Source of the DNA: Stramonita haemastoma
Lineage: Eukaryota > Mollusca > Gastropoda > Neogastropoda > Muricidae
DNA: 64,000 nt
Assembly: GCA_030674155.1 (NCBI GenBank)
Contig: CM060334.1
Span: 17,776,541 to 17,840,540, forward strand
Reading direction: 5' to 3'
Below the pieces are notes generated by a model that saw only the letters and a program-made list of their open reading frames with translations, was not told where the DNA came from and searched no databases. The position numbers were made by a program, and so were the translations under genes. Below are positions 13,884 through 27,230 of the stretch, piece after piece (the stretch's first letter is position 1; every line of letters starts with the position of its first letter).

Positions 13884-13938
13884 CGCATGCATGTTTCAGT
13901 GGTTGTGTTTGTGTGGATTTACATGTACGCTCACACAC

Positions 13939-14004
<66 letters not shown>
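13815..14004. repeat. (TG)n and (CA)n facing tracts
   Basis: About 66 bp of TG is followed by a spacer of about 59 bp and then about 65 bp of CA. The two tracts are reverse complements, so the segment is a long inverted repeat as well as two potential Z-DNA tracts. Open frames of Val/Cys or His/Thr here are artefacts. Confidence 0.95.
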
Positions 14005-14005
<1 letters not shown>

Positions 14006-14028
14006 GGAGAGAAATGTGGAATTTAAGA

Positions 14029-14452
14029 TATGACTCAGTTTGGATTATCACCTATAGATATGCGACTCAGTTTGGATTATCACAGAGATGTGACTCAATT
14101 TGGATTATCACCTATAGATATGCGACTCAGTTTGGATTATCGCAGAGATGTGACTCAATTTGGATTATCACCTATAGATATGCGACTCAGTTTGGATTAT
14201 CGCAGAGATGTGACTCAGTTTGGATTATCATCTATAGATATGCGACTCAGTTTGTATTATCGCAGAGATTAGATGTGACTCAGTTTGGATTATCATCTAT
14301 AGATAAGTGACTCAGTTTAGATTATCACATACAGATGTGGCTCTGGATTATCATATAGAGACGACTCAGTTTGGATACCACATAGATGTGACTCCGTTTT
14401 TATCATCACTTATAGAGATCTGCAACTCAATTTGGATACCACATATAAAAAT
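14029..14452. repeat. ~60-bp minisatellite made of two ~30-bp half units
   Basis: Units alternate between TGACTCARTTTGGATTATCA plus CCTATAGATATG and CGACTCAGTTTGGATTATCR plus CAGAGATG, giving a higher-order period of 60 bp. Four to five units are near-perfect and the last 150 bp decay gradually. It begins 25 bp after the CA tract. Confidence 0.9.
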
Positions 14453-14700
14453 GGTTCCGTGAGGCAGTGCACACATAACATTAAATCTCAAAAGCTCCAT
14501 TCATCTCTTGTAAAAGAGTTGACCAGCCATGGCCAGTGAAACGGCTGATCATTGATGCAAACATACCTAGCATGCAGTCTGAAGCCTGAAGAGGGATGGG
14601 CTCCATCAGGTTCATCCTGCTCAAGACAACTGCCTGAAAGTTTCAGGACAGTGTCCCAATGACTTCTTAGGAAGTTGATTTAGGGGAAAATGAAGTTTTG

Positions 14701-14832
<132 letters not shown>

Positions 14833-15203
14833 AATGCACTTGCGCCTGCTTACTGCATGGCTTTATTTTCTTTTGGGCATAGTTTTATAGAATTTATGGC
14901 TTTGCCTTTGTGGGGTGTGTGTGTGTGTGCGTGCGTGTGTGTGTGTGCGTGTGTGTCCACATAGGTTTAGTTCATAGAAATAGGTTACGCATGTGTGCTT
15001 ATTCAAAAAGTACAGATTTGCTTTTATGCAAATGATTTAAAAATCATTCTGCTACCTGTACTGTTCCTTTATTAATGTGCTTTGTCATATGAACGTGTAG
15101 GCATACTGATATAAAAGTAGCTGTATGAACACACACTCAAACATGCATGCATGCGTGTGCGGGCACACACATGGTTGCACATGTGCTTGCAAATCACATG
15201 CAG

Positions 15204-15262
<59 letters not shown>

Positions 15263-15281
15263 ACACACACACACACACACA

Positions 15282-15322
<41 letters not shown>

Positions 15323-15367
15323 CCCCTCTCTCTCCCTCCCTCTCTCTCTCTCTCTCCCTCTCTCTCT

Positions 15368-15432
<65 letters not shown>
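15204..15432. repeat. (CA)n-(CT)n-(CA)n compound microsatellite
   Basis: About 80 bp of CA, then about 80 bp of CT with C-rich interruptions, then about 65 bp of CA. Together with the tracts from 13815 onward it forms a simple-repeat cluster of about 1.6 kb within the FRMD intron. Confidence 0.95.
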
Positions 15433-15435
<3 letters not shown>

Positions 15436-15925
15436 TTGTATTTTTTCTGGTGTCATTGAGTTATTCAGGATATTGTAAATATGTACTTAAGAAGCCTTCA
15501 TCGTCTAACTGAATAGAATAGTTACTAAAAGTCCATTGATGTCAAGACTTTTTCCCTTTTTTTTCTTTCTTTGATTTTTTGGAAAGAGGAAGCCTAGGTC
15601 ATCTAACTCTGTAGTCATCTTTTATTTAACTTTTTCCTCCCCTTAAAATTTTTTTTTTTAAACATAACCAAATATGGGTGATTCTTTTGAAGATGGGGTG
15701 TATATATGGTTGCATGGGCATATATACAGGCTGTGTGTAGTGGTGGTGTTTCCAGTCATTTATTCCATGATGGAATTGAATTTTTCTCAAACTAACACCT
15801 CCATCCAACCCAGAATGTCAGACCCAGACCCAATTCCTCCTCCCCCCCCCCCTCCCCTCACCACTGTAATTTTAATGTATAACCAGACTTAAAATAAGTT
15901 CTTTGAGGAATGTTCACAGCTAAAA

Positions 15926-16225
15926 GGGATGGGGATAGCTCAGTGGTCAGACAACTAGCTTTCCCCAAGCTAAAGTTAAGCAGCATTGAGCATGGTTACC
16001 AAGTGGCTGGGTGACCATTTGTGTGCCTTGGCTTTAGTACAGTCTCACTGTTTACCCAGCTGTAAATGGGTACCTGCCCTCTTTAGGGCCAGGGAAGGTA
16101 AAGCAGCGAGGGAGAGGAGATGGGTTCCACCCTCAATATGCTGGCCCCAGGAGAGGCTGAGGTCTCTGACATCTCACACCCCATCGACTGCATAAGTTAT
16201 TGGGAACACCTTCACCTTTACCATG
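15926..16225 (+). mobile_element. Composite tRNA/5S-like SINE
   Basis: It starts GGGGATAGCTCAGTGG, an exact tRNA box A (TAGCTCAGTGG at 15936-15946). From about 15974 it instead resembles the 3' half of 5S rRNA: GTTAAGCAGCATTGAGC, then ATGGTTACCAAGTGGCTGGG and TGACC, where 5S rRNA has TTAAGCA..GT.GGGC.., GGTTAGTACTTGGATGGG and TGACC. An unrelated body follows (GAGAGGAGATGGGTTCCACC...CATCGACTGCATAA). The likeness to tRNA and 5S is from memory of the conserved parts. SINE status is inferred; there is no second full-length copy in the window. Confidence 0.55.
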
Positions 16226-17193
16226 CCAAAAGGAATTTCTCTCAGCTTATCTGACAACATATAAAAAAGAGACGTTGCATACAGACCATCCTCTTACCAA
16301 CACAAAGCCGACTGAGTTTACTTCTCTGAGGCAAAGAGTTACCTAGATGCATACCCTTAGGCACTGCAAAAGATGGATAGGATTGTTGAGACCTGCCTGG
16401 CATAAGGTTCTTGGAGTCTTACTACTGTTGTTGTCATGAATTTTTTGGAAACTCGTTTTAGCATTCTGGAAAGAAATGAATTGGCAGAGTAAGAAATATC
16501 TCTTTGTTCTTTCATTCCTGTTCTCAGCTATGAATAGTAATGATGGTGACTTGAGTTTCCTTGAAAAAAGTTGTGTCATTCTTCTAGTTTGGGAATAAAC
16601 CTGTGTTACTTTTGTTTAACCTTTTTAACTGTTCTTTGATGTCTTTGTTTTATGCATGATTTACATCAGAAGAACCTGAAAAGTGCTGATCTAATGTGTT
16701 ATTTTATATGTGTATTTGTATATTCAAATTTAAAATGGATATGTTATTCGGACTGAGTGTGAAGGAGTGTATTCAAGTACAAAAAGGATGTTAAATGAAA
16801 TTATAGGTAATAGAGACATGGTTCTGATGTGTGTATGTGTGTGATGTATGGATATGTATTTTTGATTGAGTGTAATATATTTTGATATCTATGCTCGGTG
16901 GCTTGCCCTGTCCTTGAAATGTACTTCGATGTATGTGAAGTGCAGTATATAGGTTAAGAGTATGTGCATCTGCAATGGATGGGCATTCACATGTAAGTGT
17001 ACAAACACTGTATTTCAATTTAAGTACACACATTCATGAACGAGCATTCTCTGAACTCAGTTTATTGTGATTTACCAACTCAAGTATTCAGGATCACAGA
17101 CAATAGTTTACAGAGATGAAACCAGATCCCTAACAATCGCATATATGCCTTGAAGACCATGACCATAAAGAAAACGCCCTGCCCCTGTTACAG

Positions 17194-17885
17194 AAGCGGC
17201 GGTGGATGTGCCCCGGCCGGCAGCGCAGCGCAAGTCGGGCAGTGCCCTGGAAGCCAGCCCTGTGCTGCAGGCCCCTCTGGCGGCCTACGAGAAGTATGAC
17301 GAGCAGCGGGGGCAGCAGCGCAAGGCGGCGGTGCCCACAGAGCTGATCGTCCCCTCCTCGGTGGCCATGACGGCCGCAGCCCCGCCACGCCTCAACGGCC
17401 AGGCCGTCCTCGACTCCCCACCTGCTACAGGCGCCGCTCCTACCACACGGGATCTGGACTCCAGCTTCGAGACGGGCGCCTACCAGCCTGACAACACCTT
17501 CTACGAGGAGGAGGACGAGGAGGAGGATGAGGAGGAGGCGGGGAAGCCCAAGCCCTCCCTGGAAGAGGAGATCCAGCAGCTGGATGCCGACTTCAGCCGA
17601 ACGGAGCAGGACCAGTTGGCCGCCGCTGTGGCCACCGGCAAGATCACCGCCCCCCCGGCCCCGGCCGCCAAGAAGCGGTCTGGAGGGTGTGGGGTGTGCG
17701 GGGCCCTGGTGGTGTCCACGATGGTGGCACTGCTGCTCTTCGCCGTCCTCTTCTACGTCCTCTACTTCTCTGGCCTGGAGCATCCCGTGCTGAGCCAGGT
17801 GAGAGGTCACCTCACCTTCCTGGAGCCGCTGAGAGACTTTGTGGGGGAGACGTCGGGGAACATTGCCGCTTACTTCAGGAAGTAA
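17194..17885 (+). CDS. FRMD5: FRMD3/FRMD5-like gene, last exon: acidic linker and C-terminal membrane helix
   Basis: A 692-nt terminal exon with acceptor CCCTGTTACAG. AA completes Glu from the phase-1 G of the previous exon, and the frame stays open to TAA at 17883-17885 (about 229 residues). Order: Pro/Ala/Ser-rich linker; DSSFETGAYQPDNTFY followed by an almost pure Glu/Asp run; SLEEEIQQLDADFSRTEQDQ; a basic KKRSGG stop-transfer-like patch; one helix, GALVVSTMVALLLFAVLFYV plus LYFSG; then about 37 residues to the end. Vertebrate FRMD5 and FRMD3 also have an acidic segment (DSFEDLEADENAF...EEEE) and one hydrophobic helix near the C terminus, which supports the assignment. The exon is strikingly GC-rich compared with everything around it. 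The 226-codon minus-strand frame is its shadow. Confidence 0.85.
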
Positions 17886-18785
17886 GCGGGTCGTCGACGT
17901 TGTGAGGTGCCCTTGCCAACTACTGTCTTCACGTCAAGCAGGCCGGCTGTGGGTGGGCGCTGAGTTCTGTCGGGAGCGACAGCGCCGCATTCATTCGAGC
18001 TGGTTTGGTTTGCTTTGGTTAGTTTTGTGTTATTTTTTGGATAGGATGCGGAGTTTCTCCAACATAACTCCGTCCCCTGCGATTAGAATCTTAACTTTAT
18101 TAGTCTTTTTTTTTTTTTTTTTTTTTTGGTTGTTGATTGTATAAGGAATTTTGAACCACATTGACGTTGAGTTCCGCTGTGGTGTTATTGACATATCATG
18201 GCAATAATGCTCCATAAATGACTGCCTTTTTGCTTCTCTCATCTTCTTCATCGCTGTCTTGGCTATGTTTTGGCGTTGGTTTGGGTTTTTTTTTTGTTTT
18301 TGTTATTTTTTTGTTTAGTTCTTAATCTTTTTTCAAGTGACATTCAGAACTGTTTCTTTTTGAATCTCATTTTTTGACAGGACTGAGAGAGAATGGTTTT
18401 AAAAATGTATGATTTAAGTGAGGATCATGACAACAATGATACTTTTTGGAAATTGATCTAGAGAAAATAAGGTATGCGTGATCAACATGCTTCACACATT
18501 CAGTTCATCTTTTTTTAGCCATGTTCGCTTGTGGAGAAGTTTTTAATCTACCAGACTGATGCGCTCTGTGCATGACAAGACTGATCGAGGCACTAAATGC
18601 ATTCATTTTTTATATCAGGAAAATCCATTGGGCTTATGGTTATAGAGCTGTGTTTGTTATCATCGGTACTATTAACATTTTTGAGATATTGGAATGCATA
18701 TCTGATGTTGACTGAAGATTTACTGCTTTTCATCATGACATAACATCTGTACTATGCCAGCGGAGCGAGACAGGAAAAATAAAAA
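17886..18785 (+). other. FRMD 3' UTR (extent uncertain)
   Basis: Follows the stop directly. The first 100 bp keep the exon's raised GC, then it becomes T-rich. Possible polyadenylation signals (AATAAA) occur near 18778, 19955, 19984, 20938 and 21224, so the UTR could be about 0.9 kb or more than 3 kb. Which one is used cannot be told from sequence. Confidence 0.5.
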
Positions 18786-21700
18786 TTACAACAACCCTGG
18801 TGTGACTGTGACGAATTGGACTCTTTCTGTACATTGATTAATCTTGTTATTAATGCATTGACTTGTTTCTTGTTAGTTACTATTCCTCTTAGACATTATG
18901 CAAAGGAAGCAGGGAGAAGTATCCTGGCTATTCTGTCCATACGTGCAAAATACATTTTCCTTTGAATGTCGCTTCTAGCATTCCTCTTGCAGGCTTTGAG
19001 TGCACCACTCTTTCGCTTTCACAGGCACTGTTGTCCTTTTTATTTTCCTTCTCTTTTTAGTATTTATCTTATTGAGTAAACTATCACTTCTTTGGAGGTG
19101 TAGTTGCAGTTACATTGAAAGACTTCGTAAGCTTTTTTTCTTAGATTTTTTTTTTTTAAAGTAGAGAAGTTGACAGAGTTGCACAGAATTACGTGAAAAG
19201 TGGCAATATGTATTTGTAATTTTAGACAGCATAGTTAGAACACAGCTTTAAAAAAAAAAAAAAAAAATTTCAAGTCTGGGGTGTAAGTAGAACGCTTGAT
19301 AGAGGTTTAAGGTAAATAAGTTTGAGGTTGGAAGTGCTTTCAATTGTACATTGTTTCTGTGCTTTATCTCGTCATTGCTTGAATTTTTTTTGTCCTTTTA
19401 AGTTTTTTTTTCCATTTAAGTTTTTTTTTTTTTTTAAACTTGATGTCATGTGTCAGTAGAGACGGAAATGTTTCAGTACAAGAGCGTAGTTGGCATTCTT
19501 CTTGCCTGTTCCTGCTTGCTTTAACACCCCCCCACCACCCCCATATCCCCACTTTTTTTCTTGTTTGTTTACTCCTCCTCCCCTCATCCATCACAAGAGT
19601 GTCATGCTTTCGTTAGCTTGCACCCTACCCCCCTAGTGTGACAATTACTGTGCGTACCACAAGTCCAGAGGTAGGCCGTAGTGTAGTGCTTTTTGCCGTC
19701 CTAGTCAGTTTTGTAGTTGATTTTGCTTGGGTTCTTAAACTCTGTTCAGAGTTTGTTTGTTTTTTCTACAGAGGAAAATTATTTGATTTTTTTTTTTTTA
19801 AAGAAAAGAAAAAAAGCAAAAGTTTGGTGAAGGGATGTTTTTGTGATTTTTATTTTAAAACTCGTTATTTCAAAGAAGCATTGCATTTCGCAGAGTCACT
19901 CAGTGGGAAAGGAATGTAGTAATAGGATAAAAAGGTGTTGATTTCATTTCTTATAATAAACAGCTGTTGATCGTTATGCCTACGGAATAAACAGCTGTGT
20001 GTAATCAGATCAGACCCCTAATATTGTCCTTGCTTTATTTCACACAATTCATTCCCCTCACTAACACCACCCAGGAGCCTGAGCTAGATTTGAATAATGT
20101 CTTGTTTGAACTTGATTTTTTCCTCCCTTTAACATCATTCCTCGGGAATAATCTGTAATGACATTGTTATTCACACTGTTGTCATTTGTAGGGGGTTGGG
20201 GCTGGAAGTTTTTTTTCGACTCTGGATGAGGATACTACTATTGTTTTTGCCTTTTTTTTTTTAATTGCGGAGGAGATAACCGTCTGTCTTTAGACAGTCT
20301 GGACAAGTTAAAGCAGTAGAAACAGGTTGAAGTATGCGAGGCAGGTTATTATCTGGATGCTGGCAAGTTTTTATTGATTTCTTATTTTTTAAATCTTATG
20401 TTATATCAACTTTATGCTTTGTCTCCATCAACTAGTTTTGGTCAGCCAAGCCATATTTTCTATTCCGTTAACTAGATTTTGAAATATTTTTTTCCTACTA
20501 TGGTGTAAACTTCTGTTGCCATGCCTGATATGCGTAGTTCTTCAAAACCATCATGACACTGATTTATGAAATGTGTCCACTTTGATAAGAATATTTTGTT
20601 TTGGTAGTGAAGACTTAAATATAATTTTGTGAAAGATGTTTTGGAGACGTTGAACATTTTTATCAGTACTTTAAAAAACAAAACAAAACAACAACAGACA
20701 TCTGAATTGAAAGCATGAATTGTTTTACACGAAAAATTATGCTTGAAGTTGCAAGTAAAAGGACGCAAGTATTATAAAATGATAACTGTTGCACCATCTT
20801 CTGGTTATGATTTTGGAAAAGGTAAATTATTACAAACTATTGAATCATTTAAGATTTGCCAAGATTTTATGAGCAGGTTAACTTGATTGAAACGTGAACT
20901 GAACATTTTAAAAATGTAAACTGGTTTTTAAAAATGTGAAATAAAGACTGTTTTAAACGTTTTTGTTTTGTTTTGTTTTTTTAAACAAAGGCTCGCCTAA
21001 CAGTGGGAACTATTGTGAAGGAGGAAAATTGTGTAGTCAAAATTGTCTTCTGTTATTCAGACACTTGGGCTTTTTTTCTTGAATTAATACAAGTGATTTC
21101 ATACTTCACAGCTTTTATCTTGTTGCTTGCTAAGGGTGATGGTGTGTTCTAAATCTGAGATCGCTTGATGATGACTACAGTTGTTCACAGTTAGAAATCT
21201 GTTTCATTGTAATCTGATTGAAGAAATAAATGTTTTTCTTTTTTCTTAAATTAAAAAAAAATTTTTTTGTAACATTTAGTCATCAGGCTCGTTCAAGGAA
21301 AAGTGTGTCAACTGAAATGTCAGTCAGCTAGGAAAACTTTGATAATGTGGAATAGAAATATGTTTTTTTAAATTATTTTTTTATTTAGAATGTGAATGAT
21401 TACTGTCGTTAATTGTATATTTTTCCTCTGAAAACTGGGGTTATTCTCCCTCCCATCACGTTTGTGTCTCCCTCCCAGCTGTATATCTGAAAATTTCATT
21501 GTGTAAAAAAAAGAAAAATGCTAACCTAAAGAGAAGATGGACATTTGGTGGAAAAATCCTTTCCCTGTGAGGCTTGCTTTATGTGGTATCTGTTAGATTT
21601 GAACTTGGAAGTGGATGTGAAATTTGAAATGTGAATAGCTTGACATCCAGATAGGATCAGCAGTATAATAGAAAACATGAAATGAGATCACGAAGTCATT

Positions 21701-24700
21701 TTAAGTGGCAGTAAACTTGTTTAGGACTGGGGACATTAATATGAGAAGTAAATGGGTATTTGCCCGCCCTGTAATTCAGCCCAGTTAAAAAAAAAAAATC
21801 TGTCTGTAGTGTTTATCAAGGCAAAGCTGCGGTCATATATAAAAGGAACAACTTTTTAAAGAATTTATCAGTTTTGAAAAAACCCAAAACTTTTAGTACC
21901 AAAAGATTTTAAAACTTGTTTGTTTGTTTGTTGTTGGTAGGTTTTTTTGGGGGGTGGGGGTGGGGTTGTTTTGTTTTGAGAATGTGTGGAAGGGGGGGGG
22001 GGGGGGCATTATTTCTTTATTTCTTCATCTATTTATTGAAAAAAAATTGTTAATTATATTTTCAGCTTAAGCTTGTGCAGAAGTAGCTGAAGCAAGGAAA
22101 TGGATCAGGTATCTATTTTCTCTCTGTTATTAAGTGTTGGTTTGTTGATAAGATCCTGATATGGACAGATTATTTCTGGGTTTTTTTTACGTGTCTTTTT
22201 TCAGAAGGGGGAATTTTTTGTATTAAAGACACAGAATGAAGGAACTTTAGCAGTGTTTTATCACATCATAATGTTTTGGCAACCTAGTGTGTGTGCTGCC
22301 AAACTGCAAACAAATCTTATGACTGAACAAAATATGTGTGATTTTTCTTTTGTTTTTGATGTTTTTTGTTTTTTTCTCTTTGCTTATTATGATAGCAGTA
22401 TATTGGAGGATGTCAAATTGTAACAAAAAATATTTCTATTTATCTGAAAACTCGTACCATTATTTCTTTACAGCTGGAAAAAAAACAACAACTGATTTTA
22501 TAGCCAATTGGACATTGTATGATTTTTATGTCAAGTGTTCAAGTTCAAAATATTAATTTTATCTGAATAAAACCATCAGTTGGTGGTTTTGGGGATGGTT
22601 GTGTGAAAAAGATCATTGAGATGTTTTTTTTGGATGAGCCAGAATAATGCAAGAATTTCTAGTTTAAAAAAAAGAGAGATCAGTTTAGATCAAAGGGAAA
22701 ATCGCTTCGATTTAAAGATGACAGCCATTTCCTCAGAATAAAAGTTTTTTTTTTAATCATCCTTTCAAATTCTTTCTAATGTATATATATAATTATATAC
22801 TCCTCCCTGATATACTCTTGTTCAGAAGGATCATGTGCAATTCCTGATATTTATCAAATCCTTTTTAACCAGTGCTGTTTACATTTTAAATCTTAACCTT
22901 TTTTTCCTGCAATTTATTCTAGTTGATAAAAGAATCGCTAGAGTATATAGTGATGGATGTATTTGTGCGTAATGGTAGAGATGTATGTATACATATGTAC
23001 AGATCTCAGATTGCTCATGTACAGCTGCTTTATAAATACCCAGTAGACCCTTATATCATCTGCTTTGTAATTCCGGTAACAGCTTCACTGGCTTTTGGTA
23101 GAGGAGCATCTCTGTTTTCTGTCAAATATCGATTTCTTTTCTTTTTTTATTTGGATATTTACAGGTGAAATGCTATTGCTGAACTTAAGGAAATTTTACT
23201 TTGGAGTTATTTCTTGCTCTCATTCCTGTTTTGATTTGAGATGCTATGGTTTGGTTGGTGTATCATCCTTTGGGTGGGTGCAAAGATTGATGACTGTCAG
23301 TCTTTGAAGTAAAATGTGCAAGAATTAAGCATTTTTAGACATTCAAAGTAAAAAAGTAAAATGCTGGAGTTTTTAACTGTCGTGTTGTTGTTTTGTTCAG
23401 GAATGAAAGTTGTGTTACTGTTACCTTTGTGTTTTTGTTTTCACATCAAATCAATGATGAAAAAAGTTGGGGTGAGGGTGGGTTATTTTGTAGTATTTTA
23501 TTATTTTTTAAAATAAATATTATGTCACTGTAGTATTCGTGAAAGAAAGTTGTGTTGGTGTTCTGCTTATTTTACTTGATAAGTCTTTAAAGTTATTTCA
23601 TCTGAACCCATTCTCACATCATTGGATGATACTGTGTACTTTGCTTTCTAAAGAAAAAGTTGGGTTTTTTTAGATTATAAATCGTTGGAGTGTTGGTATC
23701 TTGTATTTTGGCATCAGCATTAGAAGAATGAATTACAGGACAAAGCCAGTGATTAAAAAAAAAGAAAAAAGAAAAAAAAAGCAGCTTTGCAAGAGGCATT
23801 GTTGGCACAAGCATGCGGTTTAGTCTTGGGGGAGTAGGGGACATTGTTGGAAGGGAGTATCATGTATACCCTTAATTGATGTGTACATTCTGAGCTGATG
23901 TTAGTCAGGGTAGCAACAAGAAGAAGGTGCGTGGGTACCAGTATCCATATGTGGTATTTGATAACTGTAGGGCATGTATGACCACCATATCATTCAAAAC
24001 TTTGGTTTTGACAATCATTGAGGTTTTTTTCTTAAGGATTTTCTGTTTTTGTTAGGCGTAATAAATATTCAATATTTCTTACAGCAAGTCTAAGGTAATC
24101 TACAGTTATTTTGTAATTTTTTCACGTTCGGAATGTCACTGATAGAGCTGTTACATTCACATTTTGCTTTTTTCCTATCTGTTTAAACCAGTGTAGAAAT
24201 AGGACTTTGGCAGTATTAAAAAAAAATATCCCAAGTTGATGGAAATCCTGTGCTAGAGATTCTAGCTGTTTTTCACAGAGTTACTGTCTTGTTTTGTTGT
24301 CACTTTAAAAAAAAAATCTTGCCTTACCATCCCATTCAGTGAAAGATTTCTGAGAGGAAAAGTAGATTTTCTATATTTTTCAGCTTTGCATTGTTGCACA
24401 TTTATCATGCTGTAATTTTGAGGTGCTAAAATTTTAAACTGTTTATTATAGTGGTCTTCTTCTCTTTTTTTGAATTTCAGTAAAATTAGTAAATCATTGT
24501 TAATTTCAGTAGATAATTCAGCACGTCTTTTTAGCATCCAAACAACCAGTTTTTCATCCTGTGTTTGTTTATAAACACTGCTGTTTGTGTTCACTTTTGA
24601 TTTGTTGACCCTGTTTGTAATGATATGTGCTACACTGCTTGTCCTGGTCACATCTCATCTTCTGTTTGTAGGTTACATTTGCTATATAATATGAAAGACA

Positions 24701-25264
24701 GAGGTGGGTATAGACCTGTCACATTGACTCACACTTTTTGCCTAAACTCCTTAGATCATAATCATCCCCAGTATTGGTTAGTATAAAAAGGTTATCTCTT
24801 GAGTTGGTACCTATTGCGAGTCTGTTCTCATTGAGACCTCACTTTCAAAATTTCCTCCCCAGTTGTGGTAAGTTCATGTTCAGAGGGGTCTGGATATTCT
24901 GATGGGGATTGTTTTTTGGAGGATGGGTTGATAGTCTGCCCTGAAAGAGCGACTTCTCACTCAAGTCTGGCTGCACAACAAAGCTGTACTTCAGTCGGTA
25001 GGGAGCTTAGTAGGTTGTGGTGATGGACCAGAGCAGGCATCACTGAACACCAAGGCTGTGACCCAAATGGAGTGTTGGGCCTCTTTCAGTTGGTGGCCGC
25101 CAAAGGGGGCGATAACCACCCTGTTAACTTTTGCCTCTGAGAGTGCAAGGGAGTGAATGTATGTCGCAATAACGGAATAAGCGTCTTGGAGGCGTTTGTA
25201 CAGTTTGAGAGATATGGCAGCCAGAAGAAAACATTTTGAGGTGGGTTTTTTTTTATATACTCTT

Positions 25265-25298
<34 letters not shown>

Positions 25299-26807
25299 AC
25301 GCTCTTGCATGTGCAGAGTAAGGTTAGAATCTGGGGAATGATGACTGTGTGGACCGTTTAGTGCCGTTTTGTTCCTTCATTGACCATGGGTTCTGATTTT
25401 ATGAAGATGTATTCATTCATTCTTTGGTCTTGTTATGTAATTATACACTCGTTACCAGGCAGGCAGGGATTCTTCTTCGGTCATTTTGTTAAAACCATTG
25501 TTTCATTGTTGTCAAGATATGTTCGTTGTTAGTATGTATGTTGTCATTTTATTGTCCTTACAGTACAGTTGTCATACAACTTCATGATTTCTGTGTGGAT
25601 ATTTTCGATCAGTTGATTGTCTACTTTTTGTTGCAGACCTTTAGTTGGTTGATTTAGCTTTTTTCTCTTTCCTTCTTTCTTTCTTTCTTTTTTTAAAATT
25701 CTGTTCCTTCAAAGCTGTTGTTTAAATGCTGTGATTGTTAGCCTGTTTCATTCGTTTATTACTGTTACGTGTATAATTGTGGTTAATTGCTGTAGAGGAA
25801 TTTTCTTTCAATGGTGGCTGGTTTTGTCATTAAGCGTTCAGTTGGTTTGTTTTTCAAAGATGTTGTGAATAGTTGATTGTTGTATGGGCATGTACAGAAT
25901 GTCAATCTATATCCGATTTGTGACAAATGTTTCATTGGTTGATGGCTGGTTTTCTTGTCATTTCATTGGTTAACTGCTGTGCATATGTTAATTAGGATAA
26001 ATAACGATTATATGTCAGGACTTGGGATTTATTGCTGTGAAGGTGATGTTTTCACCTTAGATTAGAGAACAACAGTGGGAGATTTTTTTCAACATCTTGT
26101 AGCAATTCTTTGCTGTACATATCTGAATTTCAGCCAGTGAACAATGTTACTGTGAAACAACTGATGGTTTTGTGGTTTTGTGTCTTGTTTTATAGTAAGC
26201 GAATGTGCATGTCCATATGAAAGATGCAAAACATAAGGTTACGACATTAATTATTTTTATGCCATGGAATAAAATGATTTTATACTACAAAGAAGATATT
26301 TTACACTTTAAGTTTCTCGTATACACACTTTATACTGTGCAAATTCACTTTTTAAATGTAATGGGTCATTATGTGCAGCCAATGTCATTTGTGTTCATAT
26401 ACAGTTTGTGAGATTTGGTTTTGTAGCCGTTTTTGTTTTGTGTTCTGAGCTTAAGTGGAGAATGCAAGGTACTGATGAAGTAAAGATAGGCTTCATTCTT
26501 TTGGGTTTTTTCTCATTACATGCATATTAGTTCCAGTCCTTTTCTGGCAAATATTCAAGCAGTAAATATCATAAACTGAGTTCATACTTGAGCAGCAGTA
26601 GGTATTGTTGTTGGGTTTTTATTTGATGGTAATTCTCTTAACAGAAGCTTAAGTTGAAAGTAGAATGAAATATCAGTAATGATTTGATACAAGTTAAAAA
26701 AAAACACCCCCCAAAAGCCCAATCAAAATAATTAAACAGAAGCCTGCCTTACCTGCAGAATTATTTTATGTCCATCATAAATTCCTCTTCAGCAGAGATC
26801 AACATTT
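18786..26807. other. 8 kb without a supported gene
   Basis: AT-rich, mostly unique-looking sequence with T-runs, a G-run near 22000 and a (TG)n at about 25267-25297. The first part may be long 3' UTR of the FRMD gene. A more mixed-composition patch at about 24850-25200 has no readable frame. Open frames up to 129 codons lack motifs, splice context or compositional contrast. Confidence 0.5.
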
Positions 26808-27230
26808 GTGACGCTCCACCACATAATGAGACGGAGTGCACATGAGGTCAATTTTTAGTTATTGACATGTTATTAATGTGCAATAAAGTGGCTATCAAAT
26901 ACAAAAAAACAGATTGAAAATCGGACAATTCTGTGCAACATTATTACAAATTGAAATGATAGACCGCAGGATGTGACAAAATGAGAAACGGGCAAGTTTA
27001 ATTTAGTAACAGGTTGTCAGAATGAGTGCTTTGGTATTTTCAAAACACATTTAAAAGCAAAAGGAATAAAAATTATACCTTGATATTTCATTATAAGATA
27101 AATAAACAGATCTAGTTTAATAATCAATCAAAATCTCAAAATTGACAACTTGACCCCCACCTGCCTTTAAAGGCTCCTAGCGCAAAATTGGGTAATGTGC
27201 TAAGCGACTCATTTCGTGGTGGAGCGCCAC
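26808..27230 (+). mobile_element. MITE copy 1 (423 bp)
   Basis: Inverted ends GTGACGCTCCACCACATAAT and, reversed from the other side, GTGGCGCTCCACCACGAAAT GAGTCGC. The inside shares blocks with copies at 54459-54783 (GGTCAATTTTTA, ATTGAAAA...GGACAATTCT) and 50291-50690 (GAAATGATAGACYGCA, TTGACAACTTGA). It is bordered on both sides by ACATTT, a possible target duplication, though the boundary is ambiguous by a few bases. No transposase frame is present. Confidence 0.8.

Noticed and set aside
14029..14452. CRISPR-like regular repeat
   Set aside because: Both half units repeat, so there are no variable spacers. It is a higher-order minisatellite.
15936..16000. Functional tRNA gene
   Set aside because: Box A is perfect, but no T-arm/box B or acceptor stem closes within tRNA length. 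The 3' part resembles 5S rRNA instead.
17130..17810. 226-codon frame on the minus strand
   Set aside because: It is antisense to the FRMD last exon, which has a matching acceptor, phase and family features. The GC-rich composition keeps the opposite strand open.
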